From the NCBI GenBank assembly GCA_903917345.1, contig CAIXAE010000023.1, positions 44,194 to 108,193 of the forward strand: 64,000 nt of DNA, written 5' to 3'. The notes beneath the pieces are model-generated. The model worked only from the letters and a program-made list of their open reading frames with translations, was not told the DNA's origin and searched no databases. Source of the stretch: an uncultured Methylococcaceae bacterium (GTDB taxonomy: Bacteria > Pseudomonadota > Gammaproteobacteria > Methylococcales > Methylomonadaceae). A program made the translations under genes and the position numbers. Shown here one piece after another: positions 29,748 to 38,405 of this stretch (position 1 is the stretch's first letter; every line of letters starts with the position of its first letter).

Positions 29748-30965
29748 TTATTCGTCTACGTTTTTCAAACTGACTGGGCTCATATCAGCCAATCCCATCG
29801 CATGACGCGTTAGTAAATGTTTCACACTAGGTATATGATCCAGTAACGTGAGGCCAATATTTCTGAAGAGGGCTAATGCTAACCATTCATTAGAAAATAC
29901 TTTGACTACCGTATCTGTAAATCCAATGGTTTTGTCATGATCACTATTACGTGATTTGGCGTACGCATTAAGAAATGCTTTATCGCCAATGTCTGCATTG
30001 AGTTCAGTTTGGGTGATTAAATTATCCGCTAAACTTACCACATCTCTTAAGCCCAAGTTAAAGCCTTGTCCAGCGACAGGGTGCAATTGATGCACGGCAT
30101 TACCAATAATAACGGCTCTATCCGCTAACATCTTTTCTGCACGGATTAATGACAACGGAAATGCTCTTCTTGGCGCGGCCAAACTAAAAGCGCCGAGCTT
30201 AAATCCAAAACAGTTTTGTAGTTCGGCTAAAAAGTCAGCTTCATTACCTAGCATTAAAGCTTCTGCATCTTCTGTTGTTCGTGTCCAAACGACCGCACTT
30301 TGGTTTTTATTGAGTGGCAATAAAGCCAAAGGACCCGAAGAAGTAAAGCGTTCAAAAGCCGTATTGTTATGTGGCACAGTTAAATTAACGGTAGTGACAA
30401 TAGCGGTTTGGCCATAATCGACAGATTGCTGAGCGATATCCAATAATTGTCTAACAGAAGAATATCCCCCATCCGCCCCCACCAATAATTTAGCGGACAG
30501 ATTTAAATTTTCATTGTCCCGTTTAAGAGAAACGTGAATTTGATTATCGCCAGACATTAAGCCGACAACTCGCGCAGGAGAAATCACGTCTATACCCGCC
30601 TGATCGACAAGTTGGCTGATATGCGTTTCAAGTTCACGTGCTGTAATCACATAACCTAAAGCATCAACCTGTTCTTTTTCTGCCGATAAACGAGTTTTAC
30701 CGAAGTGACCGCGATCAGAAATGTGAATGTGTTTAATGGCCGTAGCGGCATGACTAATACCTTGCCAAGCATTTAATGCCTCTAACATCTGCACTGTTCC
30801 TGCGGCTAAAGCTAAAGCTCTATCCCCTGAGGGGGCTGATTGGAGTTGTTCTTTGGTATTGGCTTCAATAATGGCTATTTTTAAAGGACTATTAGCCAAC
30901 TTTAAGGCTAGACAGTTACCCGCTAAACCACCCCCGACAATAATTAAATCATAATCTTGTTGCAT
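29748..30965 (-). CDS. ubiH: UbiH/UbiF-family ubiquinone hydroxylase
   Basis: 405 residues of FAD-dependent aromatic hydroxylase. It has LIIVGGGLAGNCLALKLA at residues 7-24, GDRALALAAGT (about 47-57) and GNAVHQLHPVAGQGFNLGLRD near 290. It is the last gene of ygfB-pepP-ubiH on the minus strand, the conserved order for ubiH, and its ATG shares one base with the pepP stop. The position favours UbiH over UbiF or VisC. Confidence 0.9.
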   Translation of the reverse strand: MQQDYDLIIVGGGLAGNCLALKLANSPLKIAIIEANTKEQLQSAPSGDRALALAAGTVQMLEALNAWQGISHAATAIKHIHISDRGHFGKTRLSAEKEQVDALGYVITARELETHISQLVDQAGIDVISPARVVGLMSGDNQIHVSLKRDNENLNLSAKLLVGADGGYSSVRQLLDIAQQSVDYGQTAIVTTVNLTVPHNNTAFERFTSSGPLALLPLNKNQSAVVWTRTTEDAEALMLGNEADFLAELQNCFGFKLGAFSLAAPRRAFPLSLIRAEKMLADRAVIIGNAVHQLHPVAGQGFNLGLRDVVSLADNLITQTELNADIGDKAFLNAYAKSRNSDHDKTIGFTDTVVKVFSNEWLALALFRNIGLTLLDHIPSVKHLLTRHAMGLADMSPVSLKNVDE

Positions 30966-32275
30966 TATTGTTCCTGCATTAAAGCTTCAATCTCTTGGAT
31001 AGATTTGGGTACACCAGCAGTTAAAACCTCGTGCCCTGTACTGGTCACTAAAATATCATCCTCAATACGAATACCAATACCTCGCCACTTTGCTTCCACT
31101 GTTTTACAATCAGCGGGGATATATAGGCCGGGTTCAACCGTTAACACCATACCGGGTTCTAAGACGCGCCATTGATTATTGATTTTATAATCGCCCACGT
31201 CATGCACATCCATGCCCAGCCAATGTCCAATACGATGCATATAAAATTGTTTATATTTTTCGTCTTTAATGAGTTTATTGACTTTGCCTTTTAGCAGACC
31301 TAGCTCCACCAAGCCCTTTGTCAATACTTCTACCGAAGCATCGTGGGCTTGATTCCAAAATAGCCCCGGTTTAATGTTTTCCAAAGCGGCAAATTGAGCA
31401 TCTAAGACGAGTTGATAGAGTAGTTTTTGTGGCTCGGTAAAACGGCCAGAAACAGGAAAAGTGCGCGTAATATCCGCCGCATAATGATCACATTCTGCGC
31501 CGGCATCAATGAGTAAAAGATCGCCGTTTTTTAATTTAGACGTATTCTCAGTGTAATGAAGCGTGCAGGCATTCTTTCCTCCGGCAACGATAGAAGGGTA
31601 GGCAACATGCCTTAAACCATTTTGATTAAAATGATAAATCAGTTCAGCTTCTATTTGATACTCATAAAGTCCGGCCTTAGAGTTTTGCATTGCTTTAACA
31701 TGGCCAGCAGCAGAAACTTCAGCGGCTAAGCGCATTAACTTAAGTTCATTCGCGCTTTTAAATAAACGCATTTCATGCACGATTAATTCTAAGGACACCA
31801 ATTCACTCGGTGCAACGATACCTGATCTGGATTGATTACGGATATTGTTAATCCATTCAAGCAACTTATTATCCAGCTCTAAGTTACGCCCCATAGGGTA
31901 AAACACTTTGGTCTTATTCTCTAATAGGCCTGGCAAAATGTCATCTAAGTCATCAATAGGAAAAGCATCATCCGCATCGTAATGTTGCGTTGCGCCCTCT
32001 AAGCCAGCATGCGCACCTTCCCAGAGTGCTTTTGTCGCATCGTACTCTCGGCAAAATAAAATATATTCCCCTTGCTCACGGCCGGGTATAAAAACGGCTA
32101 AGGCATCAGGTTCATTAAAGCCGGTTAAATAAAAAAAATCGCTGTCTTGTCTAAAAGGGTAATCGACATCTCTATTGCGAGTACGAACAGATGCACTGCT
32201 AATTAAAGCAACATTGCCCAGTCCAATTTCACTAATGAGTTGTTTGCGGCGTTTTTTAAATTCACTTTGCTTCAT
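30965..32275 (-). CDS. pepP: Xaa-Pro aminopeptidase
   Basis: 436 residues, aminopeptidase P family M24B. The N-terminal domain begins MKQSEFKKRRKQLISEIG. The catalytic pita-bread domain has metal ligands in LIDAGAECDHYAADITRTFP (two Asp), GHWLGMDVHD (His), LTVEPGLY (Glu) and GIRIEDDI (Glu). It removes N-terminal residues before proline. It lies between ygfB (14 nt upstream) and ubiH. Confidence 0.96.
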   Translation of the reverse strand: MKQSEFKKRRKQLISEIGLGNVALISSASVRTRNRDVDYPFRQDSDFFYLTGFNEPDALAVFIPGREQGEYILFCREYDATKALWEGAHAGLEGATQHYDADDAFPIDDLDDILPGLLENKTKVFYPMGRNLELDNKLLEWINNIRNQSRSGIVAPSELVSLELIVHEMRLFKSANELKLMRLAAEVSAAGHVKAMQNSKAGLYEYQIEAELIYHFNQNGLRHVAYPSIVAGGKNACTLHYTENTSKLKNGDLLLIDAGAECDHYAADITRTFPVSGRFTEPQKLLYQLVLDAQFAALENIKPGLFWNQAHDASVEVLTKGLVELGLLKGKVNKLIKDEKYKQFYMHRIGHWLGMDVHDVGDYKINNQWRVLEPGMVLTVEPGLYIPADCKTVEAKWRGIGIRIEDDILVTSTGHEVLTAGVPKSIQEIEALMQEQ

Positions 32276-32289
32276 ATTTTAGTTCACCG

Positions 32290-32811
32290 TTAGGCGTTAA
32301 TTTCATCACTATTATGCATTAACTCTGCTTTTAATAATAAGACCGCCGATCTTAAATACTCAGTAATTTCCACGAAAGCGGCTTCATCCTCTTCCCCTTC
32401 AACTTCTGTGTCTAGTTTCGTAAATTCAGTTATATCACGTAAAATTTCTAAAGCATCTTTAGAAAACGTGGTGGTAGCGTTTACAGAGCCCATGCTATAC
32501 AGAAATCCTCTGCACCAGTTCGTTAGGGCCTCAGTTTGATCACTTAAATCATAATCATCTTCAGGTAAAAAAAGATCAAACTCAAATTCATCTTCAATGA
32601 GTAATCTTTTGGTTTCATCAAATAATCTTACTAAAACTGATTCATCGGCATCCACAGTGGTTGGGCTGTTAGCTTTAAGCTCAGTTAACCATGTGTCACT
32701 GTTTGAATGTTCGTTAATACATAAAATGCCCGTTGCCATACCATGGGCTTCTGCGGCTGATAGATCAGGATCTATCTCTAAAATGATTGCGTTACACGCG
32801 TTATAAGCCAT
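32290..32811 (-). CDS. ygfB: YgfB/UPF0149 family protein
   Basis: 173 residues, very acidic. It has the family segments ADLSAAEAHGMATGILC-like at residues 13-30 (here DLSAAEAHGMATGIL), EFDLFLPEDDYDLSDQTEALTNWCRGFLYSMG and ITEFTKLD. The family appears in the ygfB-pepP-ubiH operon throughout gammaproteobacteria; in Pseudomonas a member regulates expression of other genes. It is the first gene of the operon. Confidence 0.92.
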   Translation of the reverse strand: MAYNACNAIILEIDPDLSAAEAHGMATGILCINEHSNSDTWLTELKANSPTTVDADESVLVRLFDETKRLLIEDEFEFDLFLPEDDYDLSDQTEALTNWCRGFLYSMGSVNATTTFSKDALEILRDITEFTKLDTEVEGEEDEAAFVEITEYLRSAVLLLKAELMHNSDEINA

Positions 32812-32981
32812 AATAATTTCACTATTACTAAAATAAAAATGACGCTTATGCTACCATTGAACCTAAAATTGGTTAATATTTGTTCTGTTTTAATTAAATT
32901 AGACAAACACTGAGCGCCGGTAGAAGTTTATCATCACTTATAAAAAATACCTGATTACTTGCAACATTTATAGTGGCTACT

Positions 32982-33200
32982 ATGACTGAAATTTATTTGC
33001 CTACAGAAATTGAAGACGTTGAATACAATCTTGATAAGCTAATTGATAGTTATCGTGAGCTTAAAAATGAAAACGCCTCTTTAAAACAGAAACAAGACGT
33101 ATTGGCTCAAGAAAATCTAGAATTACTTGAGAAAACAGCGGCTGCTAAAGTGCGTTTAGATGCGATGATTTCCCGATTAAAAGCAATGGAGAATAGCTAA
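32982..33200 (+). CDS. Small coiled-coil ZapB-like protein (TIGR02449 type)
   Basis: 72 residues from the ATG at 32982 (a GTG at 32973 is possible). Almost the whole protein is a coiled coil (DKLIDSYRELKNENASLKQK) ending in AMISRLKAMEN, a signature of the small protein that precedes zapA. Its stop overlaps the zapA start by one base (TAATG), so it is probably a cell-division accessory factor. Confidence 0.82.
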   Translation: MTEIYLPTEIEDVEYNLDKLIDSYRELKNENASLKQKQDVLAQENLELLEKTAAAKVRLDAMISRLKAMENS

Positions 33201-33499
33201 TGACGAAAAAAGTACAGCCCGTTACCCTTCTAATTATGGGTAAAGAGTATAAGATTGCTTGTGATGAAGAAGAGCAAGATGAGCTTATTCACTCGGCACA
33301 ACAACTCGATATCCAAATGCGCAAAATGCGTGATTCTGGCAAGATTGCAGCCCCAGAAAGAATAGCGGTGATGGCCGCATTAAATCTAGCGCATGAGTTA
33401 CAGACAGTAAAAACCCAAAATGATTTGCTGAATAGTCGATTAAGCGAATGTTTAGCTAAATTAAATCAAAAAATAGAAAACGTTTTAGAAAATACATAA
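33200..33499 (+). CDS. zapA: Cell division protein ZapA
   Basis: 99 residues: an N-terminal beta domain with VTLLIMGKEYKIACDEEEQDEL and a C-terminal coiled coil (PERIAVMAALNLAHELQ and beyond). ZapA cross-links FtsZ filaments at the division ring. It is followed within 25 nt by 6S RNA, the standard zapA-ssrS order. Confidence 0.93.
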   Translation: MTKKVQPVTLLIMGKEYKIACDEEEQDELIHSAQQLDIQMRKMRDSGKIAAPERIAVMAALNLAHELQTVKTQNDLLNSRLSECLAKLNQKIENVLENT

Positions 33500-33520
33500 A
33501 CACGGCTAGAATAATCATTC

Positions 33521-33700
33521 GTATCTCCTGTGGCGTTTGATAGTGTGCTGGGTGTTTCCTGAACCTGTCTTTACCCCGGGAGTGAAATCCGTTATTGGTG
33601 TGCATGCCTGTTTTAGACAGGAAGCCTTATTTATCGGTTACATTCCCACTTGAACCGTCGGTTCAAGGACGAAAGCACATGGCGGCGTTCGCGGGGATAC
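33521..33700 (+). ncRNA. ssrS: 6S RNA
   Basis: About 180 nt after zapA. The ends pair (GTATCTCC with GGGGATAC). The interior has landmark segments of gammaproteobacterial 6S RNA: GTGAAATCC, GAAGCCTTA, the hairpin TTGAACCGTCGGTTCAAGG and GGCGGC before the closing stem. 6S RNA binds the RNA polymerase-sigma70 holoenzyme in stationary phase. A reading frame opens in it at 33595 but is not a gene; the next CDS starts at 33721. End points are good to a few bases. Confidence 0.92.
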
Positions 33701-33720
33701 GCTTTAACTCATTCAAATAC

Positions 33721-34137
33721 ATGAATTACTTAACAGTTTTATTGTCATTGGCTGGTGGTGCCCTTATCGGGTTAGCGGCTGCACTCCTCCTTTATTTTAA
33801 CAACCGAGTCGCGGGTATATCTGGTATTGCAGCGGGTGTTATTAAACCTTGGCAATCAGATAGCGCATGGCGCTTAGCCTTTTTGATAGGCTTAATCCTC
33901 AGTGCATCGGTTTGGTTTTTATTCGGCGGCATTATGCCTATTCAGCTTGATAGTACTGTTGAGGTATTAGCGCTCTCGGGTCTTTTAGTCGGTTACGGTA
34001 CTCAGTTAGGTAATGGGTGTACCAGTGGACATGGTATTTGTGGTTTAGCGCGTTTATCCACCCGGTCCATGGTCGCCACGGCTTGTTTTATGATCACCGC
34101 AGGTCTGACTGTGTATGGGGTGCATCATGTCCTTTAA
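33721..34137 (+). CDS. YeeE/YedE family transporter, first half
   Basis: 138 residues with about four hydrophobic segments. The conserved cysteine motif is GTQLGNGCTSGHGICGLARLSTRS (about 97-120), as in YeeE/TsuA-type thiosulfate and sulfur-compound importers. In many bacteria the transporter is split in two small genes, as here. The start at 33721 excludes an upstream open frame that overlaps 6S RNA. It overlaps the second half by 11 nt. Confidence 0.9.
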   Translation: MNYLTVLLSLAGGALIGLAAALLLYFNNRVAGISGIAAGVIKPWQSDSAWRLAFLIGLILSASVWFLFGGIMPIQLDSTVEVLALSGLLVGYGTQLGNGCTSGHGICGLARLSTRSMVATACFMITAGLTVYGVHHVL

Positions 34138-34567
34138 AAAATCACCTGCGTTTTTAATTCTTACAGCCTTTTTGAGTGGCTTAATCTTTGGATTAGGTTT
34201 AATAGTCGCTCAAATGACTAACCCTGCCAAAGTGATTGGATTCTTAGACGTGGCAGGTCAGTGGGATCCATCCTTAGCATTTGTCATGATAGGTGCCTTA
34301 GTTACGTTAAGCGCAGTACAGTTTTTAATAAAAAACAGTTGCCAACATCATGCATCCGTAACACAGTCCGCTAAGCCCACACATTCAAAAGTGGACGCTA
34401 AATTAATCATTGGATCCTCTGTTTTTGGGATAGGTTGGGGATTATCTGGGTTGTGCCCCGGTCCTGCTTTAGTGAGTTTAACATCGGGTTTAACGGGTAC
34501 TTTTGTATTTGTGGGCGCCATGATTACCGGCTTTGTTGTCTTTAAGGTGTTGCATCAACCCAAGTAA
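34127..34567 (+). CDS. YeeE/YedE family transporter, second half (DUF6691)
   Basis: 146 residues with about four hydrophobic segments. It begins MSFKKSPAFLILTAFLSGLIFGLGLIVAQMTNP and has the partner cysteine motif GWGLSGLCPGPALVSL near residue 105. Together with the first half it should form one membrane channel for a reduced sulfur species. The ATG at 34127 lies within the end of the first half, so the two are translationally coupled. Confidence 0.9.
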   Translation: MSFKKSPAFLILTAFLSGLIFGLGLIVAQMTNPAKVIGFLDVAGQWDPSLAFVMIGALVTLSAVQFLIKNSCQHHASVTQSAKPTHSKVDAKLIIGSSVFGIGWGLSGLCPGPALVSLTSGLTGTFVFVGAMITGFVVFKVLHQPK

Positions 34568-34667
34568 CAAATATGTCATTATTCCCTGTATAATTAAATC
34601 CCATATCTAACCGTTATATCGCCATTTAAATGCGTGGCTATTAAAAATTTAAAGCGATAGCCCATTC

Positions 34668-36143
34668 ATGTATTCAATGTTTGTTCAAAAAATAGCCTTC
34701 TTAATAGCTGTATTAAGCCTTACAAGCTTAATAAATGTGCATGCGGATGATAATAACGTACAGGCAGCAGATGATTCTGCCGAGTTTTCTGTGATGAATG
34801 CTCTATCAGAACATAATCTACATAACCTTAAAGATGAGCGTTGGAATTTTTATTCACAAGGTACCTATATAACTAGTTATAAGGATGCTTTTTCTGCCGC
34901 GTATACAAATCTAAATGGTTCGACCAATTCTTTATCGTCTAACGCAGAGCGGAGTTTTACAGCTACTGTTACTGGTTATCTTGGACTTAAAGCCTGGCAA
35001 GGGGCTGAGTTTTATGCGGCGCCAGAGATGGTTTCTGAGTTGCCATTGTCGGGATTGAAAGGTTTGGGTGGGTCAATTCAAAATTTTGAGTTGCAAAAAA
35101 ATGGCACTGAAAGCTCAACATGGTATTTGCCCAGAGCTTTTTATAGACAGACTCTTGCTTTCGGTGGTGATCCTGTTGAAATGCAATCAGGTGCTATGCA
35201 ATTAGGGGGAGCGACTACAAGTCGGCGCTTTGTGTTTACTGGTGGTCTTTTTAGTGTTTTGGATATTTTTGATAAAAACACCTATGCCGCTAATTTACGC
35301 CAACAGTTTTTTAACATGGCTTTTATGACCAATGCCGCATATGACTTTGCGGCGGATGCCCGAGGATATAGTACAGGCTTTGCGGGTGAGTTTTATTTTG
35401 ATGACTGGGCTTTTAGGTTTGCGCGTGTTGCAGGGCCAGGGGATCCTAATCAATTGCAGCTTAATTTGGATTTATTAAATTTTTATGGCGACCAAATAGA
35501 GTTAGAACATCAACATAAGCTATTTGGTCAACCGGGTGCCGTGCGCATCTTAGGTTATAGAAATCGTGAGAACATGGGTAGTTGGACAGATGCGATAGCG
35601 GCTTTTAACGCGGATCCCAATCATACTAAGAATGCTACGACCTGTACTAGTTTTAATTATGACTCACTTAATGCATCGGCACCTGATTTGTGTTGGGCCA
35701 GAAAGCCTAATATCAAGATGGGTATCGGTATTAATATGGAACAAAAAGTCACTGAAGATGTGGGGTTGTTCTTTAGAGGCATGGTTTCTGACGGTAAAAC
35801 AGAAGTGTATTCTTATACTTCTTCTGATCAGTCTATCTCATTGGGTGCTCAGATAAAAGGTCTGCGTTGGGGTAGAATTAAAGATTCAGTAGGTATCGGA
35901 TATGCAGAAAGTTGGATTTCAAAGGATCATGTGGCTTATTTAAATATGGGTGGTATTGATGGTTTTATCGGTGATGGTAAGATTAATTATAGTTCGGAAA
36001 AAGTCATGGATATTTATTATCAATTTCATGCCTTTCAAGCCACATGGTTATCCATAGATTATCAGTATATTGCTAATCCGGCTTATAACGCAGATCGTGG
36101 ACCTGTTAATATGTACAGCGGTCGTGTACATTTTGAGTTTTAA
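34668..36143 (+). CDS. OprB-like carbohydrate-selective porin
   Basis: 491 residues: a signal peptide (about 1-27, ending NVHADD) and a long beta-barrel rich in aromatic residues that ends in the outer-membrane C-terminal signature VHFEF. Segments such as GAEFYAAPEMV, FFNMAFMTNAAYDFAADARGYSTGF and YQFHAFQATWLSIDYQYIANPAYNADRGPV match the OprB family. The substrate is unknown. The neighbours are sulfur genes, so the sugar preference should not be assumed. Confidence 0.88.
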   Translation: MYSMFVQKIAFLIAVLSLTSLINVHADDNNVQAADDSAEFSVMNALSEHNLHNLKDERWNFYSQGTYITSYKDAFSAAYTNLNGSTNSLSSNAERSFTATVTGYLGLKAWQGAEFYAAPEMVSELPLSGLKGLGGSIQNFELQKNGTESSTWYLPRAFYRQTLAFGGDPVEMQSGAMQLGGATTSRRFVFTGGLFSVLDIFDKNTYAANLRQQFFNMAFMTNAAYDFAADARGYSTGFAGEFYFDDWAFRFARVAGPGDPNQLQLNLDLLNFYGDQIELEHQHKLFGQPGAVRILGYRNRENMGSWTDAIAAFNADPNHTKNATTCTSFNYDSLNASAPDLCWARKPNIKMGIGINMEQKVTEDVGLFFRGMVSDGKTEVYSYTSSDQSISLGAQIKGLRWGRIKDSVGIGYAESWISKDHVAYLNMGGIDGFIGDGKINYSSEKVMDIYYQFHAFQATWLSIDYQYIANPAYNADRGPVNMYSGRVHFEF

Positions 36144-36257
36144 ATCTCTAAAAGAGATATATAAGCCTAAAAATATCACTTTTTAAAACAATTTAATTAC
36201 TTTAATCTGCATAAGGAAAGATAAATTCATTAACTGACTATTTTATCTTGTCCACGT

Positions 36258-36286
36258 TTGACAAAAAATAACGTGTAGAGTATTTT
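36258..36286 (+). promoter_or_regulatory. Strong sigma70 promoter upstream of the cysK-encapsulin operon
   Basis: TTGACA at 36258-36263, a 17-nt spacer, and TATTTT at 36281-36286. Transcription should start near 36292-36294. An intrinsic terminator ends about 65 nt downstream, before cysK. I found no second comparable promoter between that terminator and cysK. Confidence 0.7.
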
Positions 36287-36292
36287 AATCTT

Positions 36293-36357
36293 AATTATGC
36301 AAGCTGACCGGACCACCGGAAGCCAGCGAGCCCCATGAGGGACGCTGGCTTTTTTTT
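36293..36357 (+). ncRNA. Structured leader or short RNA ending in an intrinsic terminator, before cysK
   Basis: From the predicted start the RNA would hold a small hairpin (CCGG-ACCA-CCGG, 36308-36319) and then a terminator: stem AGCCAGCG (36321-36328) with CGCTGGCT (36343-36350), inner CCC/GGG pairs and eight T (36350-36357). cysK begins at 36409. It may be an attenuated 5' leader of the operon, or a free small RNA. It could also serve as the terminator for the porin gene, whose stop is 178 nt upstream of the stem. Confidence 0.55.
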
Positions 36358-36408
36358 GGCCAAAATTTAGCCGCCGATCAACTTAGCACAACCCTCAGGT
36401 AATTTATT

Positions 36409-37386
36409 ATGGCAAATTGGTTTACAGATAACTCACAATCAATAGGTAGAACGCCCTTAGTGCGTCTTAATAGAGTGATTGATGGTGCTCCGGCAACTGT
36501 ATTAGCAAAAATTGAAGGCAGAAATCCGGCTTATTCTGTTAAATGTCGCATAGGTGCGGCCTTGATTTGGGATGCGCAAAAACGTGGTTTACTCGGTCCA
36601 GGTAAAGAACTCGTAGAGCCTACCAGTGGTAATACCGGTATTGCCTTGGCTTTTGTGGCGGCCGCTATTGGCACCCCTTTAACATTAACGATGCCAGAAA
36701 CAATGAGTATTGAAAGACGAAAGTTACTCATAGCCTATGGCGCAAAGTTAGTGTTAACAGAAGGTGCAAAGGGTATGAGTGGGGCTATTGCAAAAGCAGA
36801 AGAAATTGCCGCGTCTGATCCAGATCGTTATGTGTTATTGCAACAATTTAAAAACCCTGCAAATCCTGCTATACATGAAGTCACTACTGGCCCAGAAATT
36901 TGGGAAGATACAGATGGCGAAGTTGACATATTAGTGTCAGGCGTAGGTACAGGAGGTACCATTACAGGAATCTCTAGATATATTAAACAAACTCAAGGTA
37001 AAGCTATTCAATCGATTGCTGTTGAGCCAGCGGCAAGTCCAGTAATTAGCCAGTATCGTGCTGGGGAACCTTTACAGCCGGGTTCTCATAAAATCCAAGG
37101 TATCGGTGCCGGTTTTATTCCAGAGAATCTTGATCTTTCAATAGTTGATGAAGTTCAACAAGTCACTAATGAAGAAGCCATTGAATATGCACGTAGACTC
37201 GCCCAAGAAGAAGGTATTTTGGCTGGAATATCATGCGGTGCAACCGTTGCTGTCGCTAGTCGGATTGCTAAACGCCCAGAAAATGCCGGTAAAACCATTG
37301 TTGTTATATTGCCAGACTCTGGAGAGCGTTATCTAAGCTCGGCACTTTTTGAAGGTATTTTTGACGCGAGTGGTTTTGCAGCATGA
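36409..37386 (+). CDS. cysK: Cysteine synthase A
   Basis: 325 residues of PLP fold-type II. The PLP lysine is Lys45 in [22 protein letters not shown] is at about 71-81, and [10 protein letters not shown] binds the PLP phosphate. It makes cysteine from O-acetylserine and sulfide. It is the first gene of an operon that continues with serine acetyltransferase (4-nt ATGA overlap), encapsulin and cysteine desulfurase. The operon therefore both makes cysteine and removes sulfur from it. Confidence 0.96.
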   Translation: MANWFTDNSQSIGRTPLVRLNRVIDGAPATVLAKIEGRNPAYSVKCRIGAALIWDAQKRGLLGPGKELVEPTSGNTGIALAFVAAAIGTPLTLTMPETMSIERRKLLIAYGAKLVLTEGAKGMSGAIAKAEEIAASDPDRYVLLQQFKNPANPAIHEVTTGPEIWEDTDGEVDILVSGVGTGGTITGISRYIKQTQGKAIQSIAVEPAASPVISQYRAGEPLQPGSHKIQGIGAGFIPENLDLSIVDEVQQVTNEEAIEYARRLAQEEGILAGISCGATVAVASRIAKRPENAGKTIVVILPDSGERYLSSALFEGIFDASGFAA

Positions 37387-38288
37387 ACGAATACCACCCT
37401 CAAAACGGCCACTACAACTGGGGTATTGATGGCATCGTAGCGGAACTACGTGACTTACGTTTACATTCGCTTGAAGCACGAAGCTTACTCAATAGACCTC
37501 CTAAATTACCGTCAAGAAAAGAACTCCAATTGATATTAGAGGGCTTAGGCGGTGTTTTATTTCCTAATAGACTGGGGTTGCCTGACTTAAATGACGAAGG
37601 TATCGATTTCTATGTAGGACACACCTTAGAAAATTTACTGCGTAAGCTTTACAAGCAAATCAACCGAGAACTGCAGTTTGTATCAGGGCTGCAAGGCGTT
37701 GATGATCAAGACCATGAACAAGCCATTCATATCGCAAGACAATTTGCGGCGCAGCTACCGCTGATAAGAAAACTACTGGATACCGATATCCAAGCGGCGT
37801 TTGAAGGCGATCCCGCAGCACGGAGTTCTGATGAAGTCTTAGTGTGCTATCCAGGCATCACTGCCATTATTCACCATCGCTTAGCCCATGTGCTTTATGA
37901 ATTGGGTGCACCTTTAGTGGCACGTATTATTTCTGAAATTGCCCATTCAGCCACCGGTATTGATATTCATCCAGGCGCTCAAATTGACGCAAGTTTCTTT
38001 ATCGATCATGGCACCGGCGTTGTTATCGGTGAAACCGCGATTATTGGCAAAAGAGTACGGGTCTATCAAGCCGTGACGTTAGGTGCTAAACGCTTTGAAA
38101 AAGACAGCAATGGCATATTAGTTAAAGGCCATGCTAGACATCCGATTGTTGAAGATGACGTGGTGATTTATGCCGGCGCGACTATCTTAGGACGCATTAC
38201 GATCGGTCAAGGCACAACGGTAGGTGGCAATGTCTGGTTAACCCATAGCGTGCCCCCTAATAGCAACATTATTCAAGCGCATGCGTAA
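37383..38288 (+). CDS. epsC: Serine O-acetyltransferase EpsC
   Basis: 301 residues: an N-terminal helical part and a C-terminal left-handed beta-helix with [39 protein letters not shown] and [18 protein letters not shown]. The long form of SAT is EpsC. It provides O-acetylserine for CysK. It overlaps cysK by 4 nt. Family 2A encapsulin loci commonly carry this gene. Confidence 0.94.
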   Translation: MNEYHPQNGHYNWGIDGIVAELRDLRLHSLEARSLLNRPPKLPSRKELQLILEGLGGVLFPNRLGLPDLNDEGIDFYVGHTLENLLRKLYKQINRELQFVSGLQGVDDQDHEQAIHIARQFAAQLPLIRKLLDTDIQAAFEGDPAARSSDEVLVCYPGITAIIHHRLAHVLYELGAPLVARIISEIAHSATGIDIHPGAQIDASFFIDHGTGVVIGETAIIGKRVRVYQAVTLGAKRFEKDSNGILVKGHARHPIVEDDVVIYAGATILGRITIGQGTTVGGNVWLTHSVPPNSNIIQAHA

Positions 38289-38325
38289 CCCTTAAACAAA
38301 CAGGAAGCTCCAGCTTTTAATAAAA

Positions 38326-38366
38326 GGAAGAGACTCTTCCAACAATCATTCCAATCTGGAGATTGG
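38326..38366 (+). other. Two hairpins between epsC and the encapsulin gene
   Basis: In the 117-nt spacer: GGAAGA/TCTTCC with loop GAC (38326-38340) and CCAATC/GATTGG with loop TGGA (38351-38366). No T-run follows either. They may be processing or stability sites that let the shell gene outpace the enzymes upstream. Confidence 0.45.
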
Positions 38367-38405
38367 GATAACCCCCATAACTTATAATAAAGATAGGAAA
38401 CTAAG

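Noticed and set aside
33595..33720. Long N-terminal extension of the YeeE-like gene
   Set aside because: It overlaps 6S RNA and has no membrane-protein character. The normal start is at 33721.
36297..36338. A 13-codon open frame (MQADRTTGSQRAP) in the cysK leader that ends inside the terminator hairpin
   Set aside because: It would begin only 3-5 nt after the predicted transcription start, has no ribosome-binding site and no cysteine codon. An attenuation leader peptide cannot be supported from sequence alone.
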